A model generated the notes under the pieces. That model searched no databases and was not told the DNA's origin. It worked only from the letters and a program-made list of their open reading frames with translations. Shown here piece by piece: positions 1 to 9,733 of a stretch of 64,000 nt of DNA. The stretch's first letter is position 1. Each line of letters starts with the position of its first letter. Location: positions 71,367-135,366 of the forward strand of contig JBJEVT010000030.1 in NCBI GenBank assembly GCA_051884615.1, in the 5' to 3' direction. The position numbers were made by a program, and so were the translations under genes. The stretch comes from UBA1724 sp051884615 (GTDB taxonomy: Bacteria > Verrucomicrobiota > Lentisphaeria > Oligosphaerales > Oligosphaeraceae).

Positions 1-2
1 TG

Positions 3-2048
3 CTGCCCCCCTCCGCCTATCCTCGGAAGGAGCTGGACAAAATCTGCAAGACTCTGCTCTTGAATCAGTTCCACGACATCATCCCCGGTTCCTCCATCGA
101 CCAGGTCTACCACCGCACCCAGCAGGAGCACGCCCAGTGCCTGGAGGAGCTGGCGCGGCTTCTCCAGACGGCGGGCCATGCTCTTCTGGCGCCCCGGAAG
201 GAGGCGGTCACCTTCTTCAACGCCCTCTCCACCCCCTACCGCCGGGCTCTGCGGATTCCCCGGGAGGCCGCCGCCCGGAGCGGGAGCTGGCAGGATCTCC
301 AGGGCAATCCCGTTCCCGTCCAGCGGGAGGCTTCCGGCGCCCTGGTGGCCCGGGCGACAGTGCCCTCCTGGGGCTTCCTGACCCTCCTCTCCCAGGAGTC
401 CGGCCCGGCGCCCTCCACCCTCCAGGACCAGGAGCTGGTCCTGGAGAACAGCGAGATGTGCTATCGCTTCGACGCCCAGGGCAGGGTGCTTTCCGCCCGG
501 GACCGCCGCACCGGCGAGGAGTATCTGGCGGCTCCCGGCAACGCCTTCCATCTCTACCACGATGAAACCGCCATCTACGACGCCTGGAACGTGGATCCCT
601 GGTACCGGGGCGAGGAAATCCCCTGGGAGCCCGCCATTCTGCGCCCCGCCTTCCGGGAGACCGGCCCGGTGCGGGACGTGCTCCACTTCTCCCTGGGCTT
701 CCAGGATTCCAGCCTGGAGCTGGAGGTCTCCCTGGAGAAGGGGAGCCGGCGTCTGGAGTTCCAGGCGAAGATCCAGTGGCACGAGAACCACAAGATGCTG
801 CGGGTGGCCTTCCCCACCACCGTCCGCAGCCCCAAGGCCGCCTTCCAGATCCAGTATGGCGTCATGGAGCGCGCCACCCACGACAACACCAGCTGGGAGC
901 AGGTCCAGTTCGAGGTGTGCGCCCACAAGTTCGCCGACCTTTCCCAGCCGGAGATGGGCGTGGCTCTCCTCAACGACGGCAAATACGGCCATTCCGTGAA
1001 GGGCGCGGAAATGGAGCTCAATCTCCTCCGCTCCCCCAAGTGGCCGGATTTCCAGGCGGACCAGGGGGAGCAGGAAGTCACCTACGCCCTGCTGCCCCAC
1101 GCGGGCACCTGGGAGGATGCCCCGGTCTACCAGGAGGCCGCCCAGCTGAACCGGGACCCCTGGCCCTTCCCCGGCCTCTCCGCCCAGGGACTCTCCCTGC
1201 CCGTCTCCGTGGAAGGGGAGGGCGTCTCCTGGGAGGTGCTGAAGCGTGCCGAGAAGTCGGCGGATTGGATTCTCCGCATCGTGGAGACCCGCGGCCGCCA
1301 TGCCCGGGGCGTGCTGCGGCTGGCCGATTCCCTGAAGGCGTGCCGTCCCGTTGTGATGGACGCCATGGAATGGGAGGAGGGCGCGCCCCTGGAGGGCACG
1401 CCCGAGGCCGGTTACGCCTTCGCCCTGGCCCCCTTCCAAATCCTCACCCTGTGCCTTCCCAGCACCGCCTCCCTGCCGGAGATCGTGCTGGCCTCCGCGT
1501 CGCCCCGCCGGAAGGAGCTTCTTGCCGGCCACGGCGTCTCCTTCGTGGCGGATCCCGCCGAGGGGGAGGAGGGCGCCTGGGATGGCCGGACTCCCCCGGG
1601 AGAATACGCCCGGCGGCTCTCCTGCCAGAAGGCCGTGGAGGTCTCCCGGCGGCATCCGGGCAAGCTCACCCTGGGGGCAGACACCGTGGTGGCCCTGGAG
1701 GAACGCCTCCTGGGCAAGCCCGGCACCCTGGAGGAGGCGGTGGAGATGCTCAAGTCCCTCTCCGGCAGAAGCCATCTGGTCCTCACCGGCGTCACCCTGG
1801 CGCGGGACGGGGAAGCCCTCCGCAGCTGGCAGGTCGCCACCCGGGTTCGCTTCCGCTCCCTGGACGAGACGGCCATTCGCCACTATCTTTCCCTCATCCA
1901 GCCCCTGGACAAAGCCGGCGGCTACGCCATCCAAGACCACGGCGACCAGGTGGTGGAGGAGATCCAGGGACTCTTCTCCAATGTGATGGGGCTCCCGGTG
2001 GAGCAGATCCTCCCCGTGCTGCGGGCCCTCCAATCCCCTCTCCCCTAA
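3..2048 (+). CDS. GH38 alpha-mannosidase (C-terminal part) fused to Maf nucleotide pyrophosphatase; 5' end outside window
   Basis: The frame is open from the first bases, so the catalytic N-terminal half lies upstream. Visible residues 1-490 match, roughly 60% by eye, the C-terminal half of the second GH38 protein at 3033-6155, including the shared LNQFHDIIPGSS segment and a QILTL end. That paralogue stops within six codons of QILTL. This one continues without a stop into about 188 residues of a complete Maf/YhdE-type protein: IVLASASPRRKELL, GADTVV, LGKP, VLTGVTLA and DKAGGYAIQ. Maf proteins are house-cleaning pyrophosphatases for dTTP/UTP or modified nucleotides. No ATG opens the Maf part; the only in-frame option near the junction is a GTG at 1485 with no spaced ribosome site, so a fused product is most likely. 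No signal peptide can be judged. cysE follows after 13 bases. Confidence 0.85.
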   Translation: MPPSAYPRKELDKICKTLLLNQFHDIIPGSSIDQVYHRTQQEHAQCLEELARLLQTAGHALLAPRKEAVTFFNALSTPYRRALRIPREAAARSGSWQDLQGNPVPVQREASGALVARATVPSWGFLTLLSQESGPAPSTLQDQELVLENSEMCYRFDAQGRVLSARDRRTGEEYLAAPGNAFHLYHDETAIYDAWNVDPWYRGEEIPWEPAILRPAFRETGPVRDVLHFSLGFQDSSLELEVSLEKGSRRLEFQAKIQWHENHKMLRVAFPTTVRSPKAAFQIQYGVMERATHDNTSWEQVQFEVCAHKFADLSQPEMGVALLNDGKYGHSVKGAEMELNLLRSPKWPDFQADQGEQEVTYALLPHAGTWEDAPVYQEAAQLNRDPWPFPGLSAQGLSLPVSVEGEGVSWEVLKRAEKSADWILRIVETRGRHARGVLRLADSLKACRPVVMDAMEWEEGAPLEGTPEAGYAFALAPFQILTLCLPSTASLPEIVLASASPRRKELLAGHGVSFVADPAEGEEGAWDGRTPPGEYARRLSCQKAVEVSRRHPGKLTLGADTVVALEERLLGKPGTLEEAVEMLKSLSGRSHLVLTGVTLARDGEALRSWQVATRVRFRSLDETAIRHYLSLIQPLDKAGGYAIQDHGDQVVEEIQGLFSNVMGLPVEQILPVLRALQSPLP

Positions 2049-2061
2049 TCCTCTCCTTCCC

Positions 2062-2979
2062 ATGACTTCTTCCTCCATGGATTTTCTCAACCAGGTTTCC
2101 CGACGGCTTGAGGAGACCTTCCGCGACGGGCAGGCCGTCTCCTACCGGGATTGCCTCTGCCTCCCCCGCCGGGAGAATGTGCTCCGCATTCTGGAGGGCC
2201 TCCTGGAGATCCTCTTCCCGGGATACTCGGGCACGGAGGATTTCTACCGCGCCTCCCTGATGGGAAGCCTGTCGGGACGCCTTCCCGGCCTCTACCAGGC
2301 CCTCGCCCAGGAGATCTCCCTGGCGCTGACCTACCTGGAGCGCGTCGCCCAGAAGCAGATTCCCGCCGACGAGGGGGAACGGGTGGCGCGCCGCCTCCTG
2401 GAAATGCTCCCGGAAATCCGGGAGATGCTGAAACTGGATTGCCATGCCGCCCTGGACGGTGACCCCGCCACCCGCTCCCTGGACGAGATCATCCTGGCCT
2501 ATCCCGGATTCCGCGCCATCGCCGTCCATCGCATCGCCCATGTGCTCTACAAGGAAGGCATCCCCCTGGTGCCCAGAATCATGAGCGAATACGCCCACGC
2601 CGCCACGGGCATCGACATCCATCCCGGAGCCACCATCGGAAAGAGCTTCTTCATCGACCACGGCACCGGCGTGGTCATCGGGGAGACTTCCGTGCTGGGG
2701 GACAATGTGAAGCTCTACCAGGGGGTCACCCTGGGCGCCCTCTCTTTCCCCAAGGACGGCTGCGGCCGCCTCATCAAGGGCAGCAAACGCCATCCCAACC
2801 TGGAGGACAATGTGACGGTCTACGCCGGCGCCACCATCCTGGGCGACGTGACCATCGCCCATCACAGCGTCATCGGCGGCAATGTGTGGCTCACCGAATC
2901 CATCACCGAGCCCTACAGCCGGGTCCTCTCCTCCCCCGCGGAACTCCAGATCAAGATCCGCAAGGGCAGCCACCCCTGA
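2062..2979 (+). CDS. cysE: Serine O-acetyltransferase
   Basis: 305 residues. Serine O-acetyltransferase makes O-acetylserine from serine and acetyl-CoA, the first step of cysteine synthesis in the cytoplasm. An all-helical N-terminal region (about 1-160) is followed by a left-handed beta-helix. The helix carries DIHPGATIG near residue 187, the catalytic DHGTG near 200, then VVIGETSVLG and LYQGVTLGA. The length and long N-terminal domain fit the SAT group that includes plant and Bacteroidetes enzymes. The ATG lies behind a 13-base pure pyrimidine stretch with no Shine-Dalgarno. No cysK is in view; the gene sits between two GH38 paralogues, so local context adds nothing about its role. Confidence 0.93.
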   Translation: MTSSSMDFLNQVSRRLEETFRDGQAVSYRDCLCLPRRENVLRILEGLLEILFPGYSGTEDFYRASLMGSLSGRLPGLYQALAQEISLALTYLERVAQKQIPADEGERVARRLLEMLPEIREMLKLDCHAALDGDPATRSLDEIILAYPGFRAIAVHRIAHVLYKEGIPLVPRIMSEYAHAATGIDIHPGATIGKSFFIDHGTGVVIGETSVLGDNVKLYQGVTLGALSFPKDGCGRLIKGSKRHPNLEDNVTVYAGATILGDVTIAHHSVIGGNVWLTESITEPYSRVLSSPAELQIKIRKGSHP

Positions 2980-3032
2980 TTCCCCCTTTTCCCCCCTTCT
3001 TCGCAAGAACCCTTTTCCTCCCCTTTCTCCCC

Positions 3033-6000
3033 ATGACAGAAAATCAATTCAAGGAAGTGCTGAGCCGCCTCAATGTCTTCTATTCCCGTTCCGAGGAGGA
3101 CATGTTCCAGGAGTACGCTCCCCTGGAGGCCACCATCGCCGTCTCCCAGGAGCCCGTGCCCTGGAAGGAGCGGGAGAGCCTGGAATACCGTCCCCTCCAG
3201 GAAGGGGAGTGCTGGGGAAAAGACTGGGACAGCTGCTGGGTCCATGTCCGGGGCACGGTGCCCCAGGGCTGGGAGGGCCAGACCTTGGTCATGCGCCTGA
3301 ACCTGGGCGGCGAGGCGTTGCTCTTTGACGGGGAGGGGGTGCCCGTCTGCGGCATGACGGACCATTCCCTCTTCGACCACTTCTTCGTGAAGGACACCTA
3401 TTTCTTCCCCCAGCCCGCCAAAGGCGGCCAGACGGTGGATTTCTGGATCGAGGGCGTGGCGAGCAACATCCAGGGCAAGACCAATTTCCCCTGGGCGCCC
3501 CATGTGACCCGGGAGACCCATCCCGAGGGCCAGTCCCATCCCGTGGTGAAGCATCTGCGCCTCGCCATCTTCCGGGAGGAGCTCTACCGCTTCCGCATGG
3601 AGTTCCACCAGCTCCACAATCTGCTGAAGGTCTACCACAAGGGAGAGGTCACCCGGTATCGTCCCCGCCAGATCGCCATGGGGCTCTCCCGCGCCCTGGA
3701 TGTCTACTGCGGCGATCCGGAGAACGCCGCCGCCGCCCGGAAGGCCCTCCAGCCCCTGCTCCGGCTTCCCGCCTGCGCCTCCGCTCTCCGCTGCACCGCC
3801 ATCGGACACGCCCACATCGACGTGGGCTGGCTCTGGCCCGTCCGGGAATCCGTCCGGAAGGCCGCCCGCACCTTCTCCAGCCAGCTGCGCCTCATGGAGC
3901 AATTCCCCGAATACCACTTCGGCGCCTCCCAGCCCCAGCTCTACCAGTTCGTCAAGGACCACTATCCCCGGCTCTACGCCCAGATCAAGGAACGGGTCCG
4001 GGAAGGACGCTGGGAATGCCAGGGCGGCATGTGGGTGGAGGCCGACAACAATCTGCCTTCCGGCGAATCCCTCATCCGACAGTTCCTCCACGGAAAAAAC
4101 TTCTTCCGGGATGAGTTCGGCGTGGAGGTCCGCAACCTCTGGCTGCCCGATGTCTTCGGATACAACGGCAACACCCCCCAGATCATGAAAATCTGCGGCT
4201 GCGACACCTTCCTGACCCAGAAACTCTCCTGGAACGCCGTCAACAAGCCCGAACACAACACCCTCCGCTGGCAGGGCATCGACGGCACCCAGGTCCTCAC
4301 CCACTTCCCCCCGGAGGACAACTACAACTCCGCCCAGGAGGCCGGCTTCATGGCCCAGGCCCAGGACAACGACAAGGATTCCGCCCTCTGCCCCGAATTC
4401 CTCTCCCTCTTCGGCATCGGCGACGGCGGCGGCGGCCCCTGCCGGGACCATGTGGAACGCTGTCTGATGATGAAGGACATGGAGGATGTGCCCCGCATCA
4501 CCATGGGACGCGCCCAGGACGCCCTGGACCGGATGCGGAAATACTGGGACGACCTGCCGGTGTGGCAGGGCGAGTTCTACTTCGAGAAGCACCGGGCGAC
4601 TCTGACCAGCCAGGCCCGCACCAAGCGAGGCAACCGGCTCCTGGAGCAGCGTCTGGCGCAGACGGAGGCCCTGGCCGCCCTCCTGCCTCCCGCCGAATAT
4701 CCCCGGAAGGAACTGGACCAAATCTGGAAGACCCTCCTTCTCAACCAGTTCCATGACATCATCCCCGGCTCCTCCATCCGTCTGGTCTACCAGCGCACCC
4801 AGAAGGAGCACCAGGAGTGCCTGGACAAGCTGGCGGAGCTCCAGAAGAGCCTGGCGGCGAAGCTGCTCGCCCCCGGGGAGGACAGCCTGACCTTCTTCAA
4901 CAGCCTCTCCGTTCCCTATGCCCGTCCCGTGGAGCTTCCCGCCTCCTGGGCCACGGGGAAGGTGGTGGACGCCCAAGGCGATGCCGTCACCCTACAGGTG
5001 GAGTCGGACGGCAGGGTCTTTGCGGCGGTGAAGGTGCCCCCCTATGCCTTCCTGACCCTCCGGCGTGTGCCCGGGGAGCCCAGCCAGGCGGTCCGCACCA
5101 CGCGGGACGAGTCCCTGGTGCTGGAGAACGGGAAGCTGAACGCCCGCTTCGCCCCGGACGGCACCCTGGAGAGCCTCTTCCTCCAGGACGGCAACGGCGA
5201 AGAATGCATGGCGGCTCCCGGCAACACCTTGTCCCTCTACCATGACGATCCTGCGGAATACGACGCCTGGGATCTGGACCCCTGGTATCGCAACCAGAAG
5301 ACCGCCAACGCCGCCGCCGTTCCCGGAAAGGCCGCCTGGCGGGAGCGGGGCCCCGTCCGCTCCCTCCTCCATTTCTCCCTGGGCATCGGGGTCTCCGCGC
5401 TGGAGCAGGAGGTCTCCCTGGCGGGCGAGGGGCGGACCCTGGAGTTCCACACCGTGGTGGACTGGAAGGAGGGGCGTAAGATTCTGCGGGTCGCCTTCCC
5501 CACCACCGTGCGCAGCGCCTGGGCCACCTACGACATCCAGTATGGCCAGATGCGCCGTCCCACCCACACCAACACCAGCTGGGATTCCGTCCAGTTCGAG
5601 GTGTGCGCCCACCGCTATGCGGATCTTTCCCAGGCCGAGAGGGGCGTGGCTCTGCTGAACGACGGGAAGTACGGGCACTGCATCCGGGACGGCGTGCTGG
5701 AGCTGAGTCTCCTGCGCTCTCCCAAGTGGCCGGACTACACCTGCGACCTGGGACGCCAGGAGTTCACCTATGCCCTTCAGCCCCACGAAGGTCCCCTGGA
5801 GGACAGCCTGGTCCAGCAGGAGGCCGCCCAGCTGAACCGCGCCCCCGCCTGCTTCGCGGGCGAAGCCCCGGCGGGACTGGGCCTGCCCTTCTCCCTGGAG
5901 GGAAAGGGCTTCACCCTGGAAGTGGTGAAGCGGGGCGAGAAGACCGACGATCTCTACCTGCGTCTGGTGGAGAACCACGGGCGGCGCGCCCGGGGCAGGC

Positions 6001-6155
6001 TGGTCTTCCCCGCCGGCTCCCCGGCTCCCCGGGTGGCTGTCAGCGACGCCCTGGAGTGGAACGAGGAGGGCGCTCTTCCCGTCCAGGCGGGAGGCTGCCC
6101 CTTCTCGCTGGAGCCCTATCAAATCCTCACCTTGAAGCTCAGCGGCTTGCGATAG
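3033..6155 (+). CDS. GH38 alpha-mannosidase
   Basis: 1040 residues from the ATG reading MTENQFKEVL; the frame is open further upstream, but that part lies inside cysE and is not mannosidase-like. GH38 enzymes are retaining alpha-mannosidases. The zinc/active-site motif HAHIDVGWLW is near residue 259 and the nucleophile motif LPDVFGYNG near 372, then a glycine-rich GDGGGG loop and the helical and beta-sandwich C-terminal domains. There is no signal peptide, so it is cytoplasmic, like the MAN2C1/bacterial branch that trims imported oligosaccharides. It is a paralogue of the incomplete protein at the window start. A 22-base pyrimidine run directly precedes the ATG, with no Shine-Dalgarno. dnaB begins one base after its stop codon. 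Confidence 0.93.
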   Translation: MTENQFKEVLSRLNVFYSRSEEDMFQEYAPLEATIAVSQEPVPWKERESLEYRPLQEGECWGKDWDSCWVHVRGTVPQGWEGQTLVMRLNLGGEALLFDGEGVPVCGMTDHSLFDHFFVKDTYFFPQPAKGGQTVDFWIEGVASNIQGKTNFPWAPHVTRETHPEGQSHPVVKHLRLAIFREELYRFRMEFHQLHNLLKVYHKGEVTRYRPRQIAMGLSRALDVYCGDPENAAAARKALQPLLRLPACASALRCTAIGHAHIDVGWLWPVRESVRKAARTFSSQLRLMEQFPEYHFGASQPQLYQFVKDHYPRLYAQIKERVREGRWECQGGMWVEADNNLPSGESLIRQFLHGKNFFRDEFGVEVRNLWLPDVFGYNGNTPQIMKICGCDTFLTQKLSWNAVNKPEHNTLRWQGIDGTQVLTHFPPEDNYNSAQEAGFMAQAQDNDKDSALCPEFLSLFGIGDGGGGPCRDHVERCLMMKDMEDVPRITMGRAQDALDRMRKYWDDLPVWQGEFYFEKHRATLTSQARTKRGNRLLEQRLAQTEALAALLPPAEYPRKELDQIWKTLLLNQFHDIIPGSSIRLVYQRTQKEHQECLDKLAELQKSLAAKLLAPGEDSLTFFNSLSVPYARPVELPASWATGKVVDAQGDAVTLQVESDGRVFAAVKVPPYAFLTLRRVPGEPSQAVRTTRDESLVLENGKLNARFAPDGTLESLFLQDGNGEECMAAPGNTLSLYHDDPAEYDAWDLDPWYRNQKTANAAAVPGKAAWRERGPVRSLLHFSLGIGVSALEQEVSLAGEGRTLEFHTVVDWKEGRKILRVAFPTTVRSAWATYDIQYGQMRRPTHTNTSWDSVQFEVCAHRYADLSQAERGVALLNDGKYGHCIRDGVLELSLLRSPKWPDYTCDLGRQEFTYALQPHEGPLEDSLVQQEAAQLNRAPACFAGEAPAGLGLPFSLEGKGFTLEVVKRGEKTDDLYLRLVENHGRRARGRLVFPAGSPAPRVAVSDALEWNEEGALPVQAGGCPFSLEPYQILTLKLSGLR

Positions 6156-6156
6156 T

Positions 6157-7632
6157 ATGATGGTGATGGACGAGCGCAGGAAGAACAGCGAAACCGCCTC
6201 CCGCGCGGAGGGGCAGACCTCCGTCGCCGGGGTGTTGAGCATCAACCGGGAAAAACCCCACAACCTGGAGGCGGAAAGCGCCATCCTGGGCGCCATGCTC
6301 ATGGACTCCGAGGCGGTTTCCACCGCCATGGGACGCCTGAACTTCGAAGGCGCCTTCTACAGCCAGGCCCATCAGACGATCTTCAATGCCATGGTGGCCC
6401 TCAACGCCAACTCCACCAGCAAGGGGGGAGTGGACGCCGTGGTGCTGGCCGACTATCTGGAGAAGAACGGACAGCTGCAGCAGGTGGGCGGCCAAAGCTA
6501 CCTCCTGCTCCTCATGGACAAGGTGCCCACCGCCGCCTTCATCGACCGCCATGTGGACATCGTCCGCCAGGCCGCCGTCCTCCGGAAAATCATCGCCACC
6601 TGCACCGAGACCATCCTGCAGTGCTACGAGCACCAGGGGAAGGCCGAGGAGCTGCTGGATGTCATCGAGAAGCAGGTTCTGGAAGTCAGCCAGATGAACG
6701 AGCGGCGGGACTATCTTGCCATCGCGCCCCTGGTGGACAATGCCATGAAGTACATTGTCAAGCTCATTTCGGCGACGTCCACCGGCGAGAGCCTGGGCAT
6801 CGCCACGGGCTACGATGTGCTGGACAAATCCATGACCGGCGGGCTTCAGCCGGGGATGCTCTTCGTCCTGGCGGCCCGTCCCTCCATCGGCAAGACCGCC
6901 CTGGCGTTGAACATGGCCTACAACATGGCCATGAACGGCGTCTCCGTGGGCATCTTCTCCCTGGAGATGTCCGCCGACCAGCTGACCCTGCGTCTGATTT
7001 CCTCCGGGGCGCGGGTGAACATCTCCAACCTGGCCTATCAGACGGAGCAGATGGCGGGGGAGACCCAGAGGATCAAGGAGACCTGTTCCAGCCTGAAGAA
7101 CGCCCGGATTGTCATTGACGAGACCGGCGGCATCGACATTCTGGAACTGCGCTCCAAAGCCCGGCGCATGGTGGAGAAGAACAAGGTGCAGGTTCTCTTC
7201 ATCGACTATCTCCAGCTCATCACCATCAGCTCCACCAACAGGAACGCCAGCCGGGAAAACGACGTGGCGCGCATCTCCGGCGCCCTGAAGTCCCTGGCCA
7301 AGGAGCTGAACATCCCCATTGTGGTCCTTGCCCAGGTGAACCGCGCGGCGGAGCAGGGGGATGGACAGCCCAAGCTCAGCAATCTCCGCGAATCCGGCGC
7401 CATCGAGCAGGATGCCGACGTGGTGGCCCTCCTCCACCGCAACCGGGACGAACAATACGCCCAGGGGACGGACCAGTCCAGCGGGCTGGACGCCGTCCTG
7501 ATCATCGCCAAGAACCGCAACGGCATGACGGGAAAGCAGAATCTCACCTTCTTCCCCTACTACACCCGCTTCGATCCCCGGGAGGAGACCGTCTCCGCCG
7601 AGGATGTCCAGGCCATGCGGAAGAACGGCTAG
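6157..7632 (+). CDS. dnaB: Replicative DNA helicase DnaB
   Basis: 491 residues. DnaB is the hexameric replication-fork helicase. The N-terminal domain begins PHNLEAESAILGAML near residue 28. The RecA-like ATPase has Walker A ARPSIGKTA (about 239-247), EMS in the Walker-A-prime strand, Walker B VLFIDYLQL (about 345-353) and the C-terminal arginine-finger region ending in TRFDP. There are several in-frame ATGs at the start (codons 1, 2 and 4), so the exact first residue is uncertain by three. The gene starts one base after the mannosidase stop, which suggests it is translated from the same message or from a promoter inside that gene. No intein is seen. Confidence 0.95.
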   Translation: MMVMDERRKNSETASRAEGQTSVAGVLSINREKPHNLEAESAILGAMLMDSEAVSTAMGRLNFEGAFYSQAHQTIFNAMVALNANSTSKGGVDAVVLADYLEKNGQLQQVGGQSYLLLLMDKVPTAAFIDRHVDIVRQAAVLRKIIATCTETILQCYEHQGKAEELLDVIEKQVLEVSQMNERRDYLAIAPLVDNAMKYIVKLISATSTGESLGIATGYDVLDKSMTGGLQPGMLFVLAARPSIGKTALALNMAYNMAMNGVSVGIFSLEMSADQLTLRLISSGARVNISNLAYQTEQMAGETQRIKETCSSLKNARIVIDETGGIDILELRSKARRMVEKNKVQVLFIDYLQLITISSTNRNASRENDVARISGALKSLAKELNIPIVVLAQVNRAAEQGDGQPKLSNLRESGAIEQDADVVALLHRNRDEQYAQGTDQSSGLDAVLIIAKNRNGMTGKQNLTFFPYYTRFDPREETVSAEDVQAMRKNG

Positions 7633-7674
7633 AGCCTTTCTTTTTCATAACCATCCAACCCGTTTGTAGACAAG

Positions 7675-9705
7675 ATGAAAAAAACATTCCTCCTTCTTCT
7701 TGCGTGCACTCTCTGCTGCCTTGCCCAGGAAAATCTTCTGGTGAACGGGAATTTCGAGGACGGGACCACGGGGTGGGTCATGGTGGATGGCTCCGAGGTG
7801 GCGCGGGGCCATGGCTTCAACGGAAATGGCGGTCTGAAGGTCACCCGCACGCCAGACATGCCCTATGCCTTCAACCGCCAGGTGGTGGAGCTGACTCCCG
7901 GGCAGGCATACAAGCTGCGGGTCCAGGTGAAATGCGAGAATGTGGAGCACGGCAAGACCGCCATCGGCGTGGAATACAACGACGACCAGGGAAAATGGCT
8001 GGGCGGCAACTACCAGGCGGGACCCGACGGAACCTCCGACTGGGTGAATCTGGAAGTCTTCACCCGGGTGCCGAAACAGGCGACCCGGGGAATCGTGGTT
8101 CTCTATCTCCAGAAGAACGCCACCGGCACCGTCTGGTTTGACAACGCCAGCCTTGCCGCCCCGGACGCAGTCCCGCGCCTCCAGTTCGTCTATCCCGTCC
8201 AGGGAACCCTGTCCCTGGAGCGTCCCCTGGTGCGCCTCAATGCCGCCATCCTGGGCAACGGCAGGGGAGAGGAGCCCTTCCGGAACCTGAATGTGGAGCT
8301 CTCCTTCACGGATTCCACGGGCGCGAAGTGGAGCCGCCGCCAGCCTCTCGCGGGCCACTCCGCGGATTTCCTCCTGGAGGACGCCGCCTTCGCCGACGGC
8401 GACACGGTGAATTTCCAGGCGCAGCTCCGGGATGTCACGACCGACGCGCCCGTGGGAGAGCCCTGCCAGCTGACGGTCCAGGCACGGAAGGGGGACGCCC
8501 CGGCCCCCGCCGGCGCCTGCCATATCGACGCCTATGGACGGGCCCTGGTGGACGGAAAGCCCTATCTGCCCATCGGCATCTACATGTCCAATTGGGTTGA
8601 CGAGGAGGACCGCCGGTTCCTCTGCGACTCCGATTTCAACTGCTTCCTCTTCTACGACAGCTGGGCTCTTCGCCTCTCTTCCAAGGAGCCAGCAGGAGAT
8701 CTGGAGGTCATCCGGAAGGCCCTGGATGATTTGAACCGCCATGGAAAGAAGGTGATCTTCTCCCTGAAGGACTTCTACGATCTTCCCCGCTTTGCCGCCC
8801 ACACGGCCAAAGCCCGGGAGAAATTCCAGGTGGAGACCACGCCGGAGCTGGTGGAGCTCCTGGTGCGCGCCTTCCGGGAGCATCCCGCCATCCTGGCATG
8901 GTACAACAACGATGAAATCCCCTTGAAGGACATCCAGCAGGCTCAGGAGCGCCGTAGTCTCCTCAACCAGCTGGATCCCCACCATCCCGTGTGGGCCGTC
9001 CTCTGCGATTTCCTGGAGACTCCTTTCTTCGCCAGCTCCTGCGACGTCCTGGGCGTGGACCCCTATCCCATCAACAAGGACAAGGTCTCCCATCAGCGTC
9101 GCACCCTGGAGGCCATGGATGCCGTGAGGGAGGCGGGCCAGCCCACCTGGGTGGTTCCCCAGGTCTTCAACTGGGGCATCTACGCCGCCGTCAACACTCC
9201 CGAGCGCTTCTTCGAGTGGATCCAGCCCCGGCCCTCCCAGATGCGTGGCGTGATCCTGCTGGAGGCCCTGCGGGGCGCCCGGGGATTCATCTTCTACTCC
9301 TTCACCGACTTGAAACGGGGCTATTTCAACCCGGAGCGTTTCAAGGGGCGGGTGACGGTCCAGACCCGGGAGGACTACCTGTGGCACTGGCAGGAATGCA
9401 AGGAACTCGCCACCATGCTGAAGAATCTCTCTCCCTGGATCCTCTCCCGCCAGGGCGCCACCCCCGCCAAGCTGCAGGTGGCGGCCGGACAGGCCGAGGC
9501 CGCGATATTCCGGAGAGACGAGGACGGGGCTCCCGCCGTCATGGCGGCCTCCATCGGCCCGGAGAATGTGGAGGCGGAGCTGGTGCTGCCGGAAGACTTC
9601 CCGCCCATGGAGGCCCTCTATGGCCACGCCCGGGAAGTCTCTCCCGGCGTGTGGCGCTTCTCCGGCAATGACATCTGGGGGGAGATTCTCCTGCCCCGCC
9701 GATAA
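7675..9705 (+). CDS. Secreted carbohydrate-binding / TIM-barrel glycosidase-like protein
   Basis: 676 residues. A signal peptide covers about 1-19 (basic MKK, leucine-rich core, cleavage near CLAQ-E). Residues about 20-165 begin NLLVNGNFEDGTTGW, the usual opening of CBM4/9- or CBM16-like carbohydrate-binding beta-sandwiches. A second beta-sandwich (about 170-275) follows. From about 285 there is a (beta/alpha)8-barrel-like region opening KPYLPIGIYMSNW, with HPAILAWYNNDEIP near 405 and VLGVDPYPI near 460, resembling GH2/GH5/GH42-clan proteins whose acid residue follows a W-Y-N-x-D/N-E pattern. No exact GH family can be assigned by eye. It probably acts on glycans outside the cytoplasm. It starts 42 bases after dnaB. 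Confidence 0.75.
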   Translation: MKKTFLLLLACTLCCLAQENLLVNGNFEDGTTGWVMVDGSEVARGHGFNGNGGLKVTRTPDMPYAFNRQVVELTPGQAYKLRVQVKCENVEHGKTAIGVEYNDDQGKWLGGNYQAGPDGTSDWVNLEVFTRVPKQATRGIVVLYLQKNATGTVWFDNASLAAPDAVPRLQFVYPVQGTLSLERPLVRLNAAILGNGRGEEPFRNLNVELSFTDSTGAKWSRRQPLAGHSADFLLEDAAFADGDTVNFQAQLRDVTTDAPVGEPCQLTVQARKGDAPAPAGACHIDAYGRALVDGKPYLPIGIYMSNWVDEEDRRFLCDSDFNCFLFYDSWALRLSSKEPAGDLEVIRKALDDLNRHGKKVIFSLKDFYDLPRFAAHTAKAREKFQVETTPELVELLVRAFREHPAILAWYNNDEIPLKDIQQAQERRSLLNQLDPHHPVWAVLCDFLETPFFASSCDVLGVDPYPINKDKVSHQRRTLEAMDAVREAGQPTWVVPQVFNWGIYAAVNTPERFFEWIQPRPSQMRGVILLEALRGARGFIFYSFTDLKRGYFNPERFKGRVTVQTREDYLWHWQECKELATMLKNLSPWILSRQGATPAKLQVAAGQAEAAIFRRDEDGAPAVMAASIGPENVEAELVLPEDFPPMEALYGHAREVSPGVWRFSGNDIWGEILLPRR

Positions 9706-9733
9706 GCACGTCTGAAAGACAGGGAGCGGAACG

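Noticed and set aside
1485..2048. Separate maf gene starting at the GTG at 1485
   Set aside because: No spaced ribosome-binding sequence precedes it and the upstream frame is open and homologous up to the junction, so fusion is the simpler reading; not fully excluded.
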